A DNA stretch of 56,146 nucleotides, taken from contig CAMLRX010000009.1 in the NCBI GenBank assembly GCA_946482545.1, positions 1 to 56,146 on the forward strand, read 5' to 3'. The stretch comes from an uncultured Flavihumibacter sp. GTDB lineage: Bacteria > Bacteroidota > Bacteroidia > Chitinophagales > Chitinophagaceae. Each line of letters opens with the position of its first letter. Position 1 is the first letter of the stretch. The notes under the pieces were generated by a model. The model did no database searches, was not told where the DNA came from, and saw only the letters and a program-made list of their open reading frames with translations. This document shows positions 53,059 through 56,146 of the stretch, in pieces. A program made the position numbers and the translations under genes.

Positions 53059-55959
53059 GTATGCGATATCTTCTTCCGTGAGTTTTTTGATGAAGCCGGA
53101 ATCTTCACTGATCAGTTCTTCAGAAAGTGATTTCTTCCTTTCCTGGAGGTGCAGTATTTTTTCTTCCACGGAATCGCGGCAGATCATTTTGTAGGCGAAT
53201 ACTTTTTGTTGTTGCCCGATGCGGTGCGTCCGGTCGATGGCCTGTTGCTCTGCGGCGGGGTTCCACCAGGGATCCACGAGGTATACGTAATCGGCCGCGG
53301 TAAGTGTAAGCCCCACACCACCCGCCTTTAAAGAGATCAGGAATACCGGGTGGTCATTGGTTTCCTGAAACTGTTTCACCAGCAGTTGCCGGTGTTCCGC
53401 CTTCGTTTGTCCATCCAGGTAGAGGAACGGGATGCTCTGTTCTTCCAGTTTCTGTGCAATCAGCTTCAGCATTCCCGTGAACTGGGAGAATACGAGGGCC
53501 TTATGTCCTTCGCCGATTTCGTTGAGGGAACGAAGCAACTCTTCCATTTTTACCGGCGTATCGGTAATGTCTTCATAGCCCGGAACCAATTGCGGCGCGT
53601 TGCATACCTGTCTCAATCTTGTAAGGCCCTCAAGGATGTACACCGTGTTGGAGCCGATGCCTTCTTCTTTTACTTTTCCCAACAAGGTGTCCCTGTATTG
53701 TTCCTTAACGGTATCGTATATGCGTTTTTGGGATTCGGTCATTTCGCACCATTGGATGATCTCTGTTTTGGCCGGAAGATCAGTAGCTACCTGCTCTTTT
53801 GTCCTGCGCAGCAGGAAAGGATGAATCAGTTTGCGGAGTTCGGCGGTACGTCCTGCATCCCCGAACTTGTCGATCGGTTGAACGAACAGGTCGCGGAACG
53901 CGGCTTTGTTGCCGAGTAGTCCCGGGTTGATGAACTGCATCTGGGTGTAGAGATCCATCGTATTGTTCTGGATCGGTGTACCACTCAGGATAATACGGTT
54001 CCGCGCATTCAATTGTAATACGGCCCTTGCCGTGAGGGAGTCGGGATTTTTTATTACGTGACTTTCATCCAGGAACACATACCCGAAACCATGCTGCATG
54101 AACTTCGCGATGTCAGATCTGATGGTGCCGTAACTCGTAATGACGATGCCGTGTTCTTCCGATTCTATGGTGGAAAAACGCCTGTCTGCACCGTGATAAA
54201 TGGTGTAAGGAACATCTGGCGTAAACTTTTTAAGTTCGGCTTCCCAGTTGTACATCAGTGATGTTGGGCATACCACCAGGTGTTTTTCGCCCGGATATTT
54301 TTTCAATAAGAAACGGAGAAAGCTGATGGTTTGCAGTGTTTTACCCAATCCCATATCGTCGGCGAGGCAGCCGCCCCATTGCGCTTCGTCGAGCAGGCAA
54401 AACCATTCGAAGCCGGCCTTCTGGTAGTCGCGCAGGTTGGCTTTTACTTCGGCCGGAACCTGGAACACGGTACCCGGTTGTTGTTGGTGTTGCTGCCATT
54501 TTACCGAAAAATCTTTTTTCAGAATGGGTTTTTCTCCCGCTTCCGTTCCGAGGTAATGATCGATCAGGTTCCAGTGTTTATCGGAGAGACGAAGCGTGTT
54601 TTTATCCACGGTGCCAAGCCGGAGCAGGGTCTCATATTGCCTGTTCCATTCTTCCGGTATAATACCGAGGGAGCCATCTTTCAAGAGAATGAACGGCTGG
54701 TGGAACTGCATGGCTTTTTTGATATCTGGCAACTGGGCTTTTTCCGGGCCGTACATCACTTCGAATTGCAGATCGATATACCCCTGCTCTTTCGTATTTC
54801 TTTTGATGGCAAGTGTGGGGAAATTTTGGTTGTACCTGAAATGCTTCAGGGTTTCCATGCCCATTACCGGGATATTGTGCTCAGAAAGTTTCCGGTAGAA
54901 TTTGATGAACCACTGGCTTTTCTCCGCTTCAGCGAAAGGCAGGTAACAATAGTCGGCCGGTTGTGTCCTGAAACGCGGACTGGTAGCGCGGATCATGTCG
55001 CGCACCTGCTTTTCCGATTCCTGGTGCCTTTTGATGGTAATCCGTTCGAGTGCGGTATCGATGACCGTCTCCGTATTAAAATCATCATCAATCAGGTGTT
55101 CCTCATACTGCCATTGAAGCCTGATCATGAGGAAACTGCCGTTCAGTTCACTTAATCTTACCAGGCATTCAGGCGGAGAGGAAAGTTCTTTTTTCACCAG
55201 CAGGACTTCCAGGTTCACCGGGTATTTTTCTTTTAAGGGAAGGATATTTTCACGGATGAATTTTTCCTCCGGCACGGTACCCTGGTCGATATAACCACCA
55301 TATTCAAAAGGGCGAAGCGCTTCCACATCGGGAAGGTTCAGCAGGAAGAACTCGTTCCGGTGGCGCAGCAGGAAGCCATATTGCTTGAAATCGCTGCACA
55401 ACTGACTTTGTCCGTTGATATCTATATAGGCCAGTAACCTCAGTTTCCCCGATGGCGTGCGCAGCAGTTGAAAATGCAGTTTGGGTGTGTAGGCGCTGAT
55501 GGCGGCTTTTTTGATCTCGGCAGTGGTGCTCAGTAAAGGGTCGATATAAGTATAGAACCAGTGCAGCATGCCGGCGAAAGGTTTAAGCTGCTGGAACTGG
55601 TTGTAGAAAAAGGTAAGCAGGTTTTTAGCGGTGAGCACCTCCGTGGATTCACTGTCCGTATCCTTGTTTTTTTCCCGGAACCAGGCTGTTTGTTCCTGTA
55701 ATGCCTGTTTGGTACACCGGAAAAGAATGGTTCTTATTTCCTTGGGAACCATATTGAATTTCAGCAGGGAAGATTCGTTCAGCAACGGGAAACGGGTGAG
55801 CCTTTTACCTTGTTTATCTTCCACGAGCAGGATGCCATCCAATAGAAAGGGTAGATTTCCTTCGGCGGTAAGATCGATCAGTAAGCCCGGTTCTCCTTTT
55901 TGTTTTTTCGCGTCGCCTGCACCGGTTGTGATCACAATGGTTTTTCTGGAAGTAGCCAT
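53047..55959 (-). CDS. SNF2-family helicase
   Basis: A SWI2/SNF2-type DNA translocase of 970 aa when started at ATG 55959. The N-terminal 480 residues are a large uncharacterised region typical of bacterial SNF2 proteins. The ATPase core has GGCLADDMGLGKTLQTISFL (Walker A), DESH as motif II, SGTPIQNN, and in the second lobe LISLKAGGVGLTLTAADYVY with QAIDRTHRIGQ. It may remodel nucleoprotein or assist RNA polymerase recycling, as RapA does; this is not shown. The frame extends to 56058, but the extra 33 residues lie upstream of the promoter. The gene overlaps proline dehydrogenase tail to tail. Confidence 0.93.
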   Translation of the reverse strand: MATSRKTIVITTGAGDAKKQKGEPGLLIDLTAEGNLPFLLDGILLVEDKQGKRLTRFPLLNESSLLKFNMVPKEIRTILFRCTKQALQEQTAWFREKNKDTDSESTEVLTAKNLLTFFYNQFQQLKPFAGMLHWFYTYIDPLLSTTAEIKKAAISAYTPKLHFQLLRTPSGKLRLLAYIDINGQSQLCSDFKQYGFLLRHRNEFFLLNLPDVEALRPFEYGGYIDQGTVPEEKFIRENILPLKEKYPVNLEVLLVKKELSSPPECLVRLSELNGSFLMIRLQWQYEEHLIDDDFNTETVIDTALERITIKRHQESEKQVRDMIRATSPRFRTQPADYCYLPFAEAEKSQWFIKFYRKLSEHNIPVMGMETLKHFRYNQNFPTLAIKRNTKEQGYIDLQFEVMYGPEKAQLPDIKKAMQFHQPFILLKDGSLGIIPEEWNRQYETLLRLGTVDKNTLRLSDKHWNLIDHYLGTEAGEKPILKKDFSVKWQQHQQQPGTVFQVPAEVKANLRDYQKAGFEWFCLLDEAQWGGCLADDMGLGKTLQTISFLRFLLKKYPGEKHLVVCPTSLMYNWEAELKKFTPDVPYTIYHGADRRFSTIESEEHGIVITSYGTIRSDIAKFMQHGFGYVFLDESHVIKNPDSLTARAVLQLNARNRIILSGTPIQNNTMDLYTQMQFINPGLLGNKAAFRDLFVQPIDKFGDAGRTAELRKLIHPFLLRRTKEQVATDLPAKTEIIQWCEMTESQKRIYDTVKEQYRDTLLGKVKEEGIGSNTVYILEGLTRLRQVCNAPQLVPGYEDITDTPVKMEELLRSLNEIGEGHKALVFSQFTGMLKLIAQKLEEQSIPFLYLDGQTKAEHRQLLVKQFQETNDHPVFLISLKAGGVGLTLTAADYVYLVDPWWNPAAEQQAIDRTHRIGQQQKVFAYKMICRDSVEEKILHLQERKKSLSEELISEDSGFIKKLTEEDIAYLFG

Positions 55960-55963
55960 GCGG

Positions 55964-55971
55964 CAAAAATA
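55964..55971 (-). promoter_or_regulatory. Promoter -7 box of the SNF2 helicase
   Basis: The minus strand reads TATTTTTG with only 4 bp between it and ATG 55959, so the transcript would start at or within a base or two of the start codon. Confidence 0.65.
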
Positions 55972-56095
55972 GGTATTGCGGGTATTAATGACGGCTTTCC
56001 GGGTAAACACGCCAGGAAAAAAACTTTTGGAGGCACTAGGCATTTTGTTTTTCCCCATCGTTTCATAAAAGGGGATGCCAACATTCCTTTACAAT

Positions 56096-56146
56096 ATGAC
56101 CAGTAACCGACTTACCATACTGCTTTCAAAATACGCTGACAATAAT
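56096..56146 (+). CDS. Start of a possible FecR-like protein, cut by the window edge
   Basis: Seventeen codons from ATG 56096 read MTSNRLTILLSKYADNN and run off the window without a stop. The pattern of an N-terminal helix followed by LLSKYADNN resembles FecR-type sigma regulators of Bacteroidota, which commonly begin with a helix and a D-N-x segment. The evidence is only this short stretch, and no promoter box is clear, so the call is tentative. Confidence 0.35.
   Translation, partial: MTSNRLTILLSKYADNN

Overview
The window looks like a chromosome segment of a Bacteroidota bacterium, most likely of the Chitinophagaceae type. The family is an inference; the phylum is well supported. The evidence is the many TAnnTTTG -7 promoter boxes (several with TTTG about 19-21 nt upstream), two secreted proteins with C-terminal type IX secretion sorting domains, a GLPGLI-like secreted protein, and the gene order and sequence of the ribosomal protein cluster.

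Region 1 (1-12822) is a compound defence island, all on the plus strand and packed like one operon. It holds a Fic protein (5' end outside the window), type I restriction-modification hsdR-hsdM-hsdS, an AAA ATPase plus HNH nuclease pair resembling Septu PtuA/PtuB, and a type IV McrB-McrC pair. Six of the seven junctions touch or overlap within about 30 nt. The island ends at a bidirectional terminator and a minus-strand tRNA-Gln(UUG) whose 3' end faces the island, an arrangement typical of tRNA-associated integration. No integrase or second att copy is visible.

Region 2 (13090-25341) is ordinary core chromosome. It contains pyrG, yidC, a secreted GLPGLI-like protein, a small secreted Gly/Lys protein, a TPR protein, a phosphosulfolactate synthase homologue overlapping aroE (possibly feeding sulfonolipid or cysteate synthesis), and a hotdog thioesterase. 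A minus-strand operon follows (unknown protein, rdgB, ECF sigma factor, anti-sigma-like membrane protein), then the branched-chain aminotransferase ilvE.

Region 3 (25437-44873) is the str-S10-spc translation cluster: rpsL, rpsG, fusA, then rpsJ through rplO, secY and map, including a 59-aa rpmD that is easy to miss. A 1010-aa secreted protein sits between fusA and rpsJ, bounded by terminators. A 341-nt gap between rpsJ and rplC holds a highly structured leader candidate. A promoter lies in front of rplX, and intrinsic terminators lie on both sides of secY. After map the expected infA-rpmJ-rpsM-rpsK-rpsD-rpoA-rplQ block is absent.

Region 4 (44899-56146) holds a BaiN/HI0933-type flavoprotein, rpsA with a hairpin leader, a glycine-rich T9SS-secreted protein, a HAD phosphatase and acyl-CoA thioesterase pair, proline dehydrogenase, a SNF2-family helicase, and the first 17 codons of a possible FecR-like protein at the right edge. 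The strongest candidates for new biology are the fused multi-system defence operon and the structured rpsJ-rplC leader.
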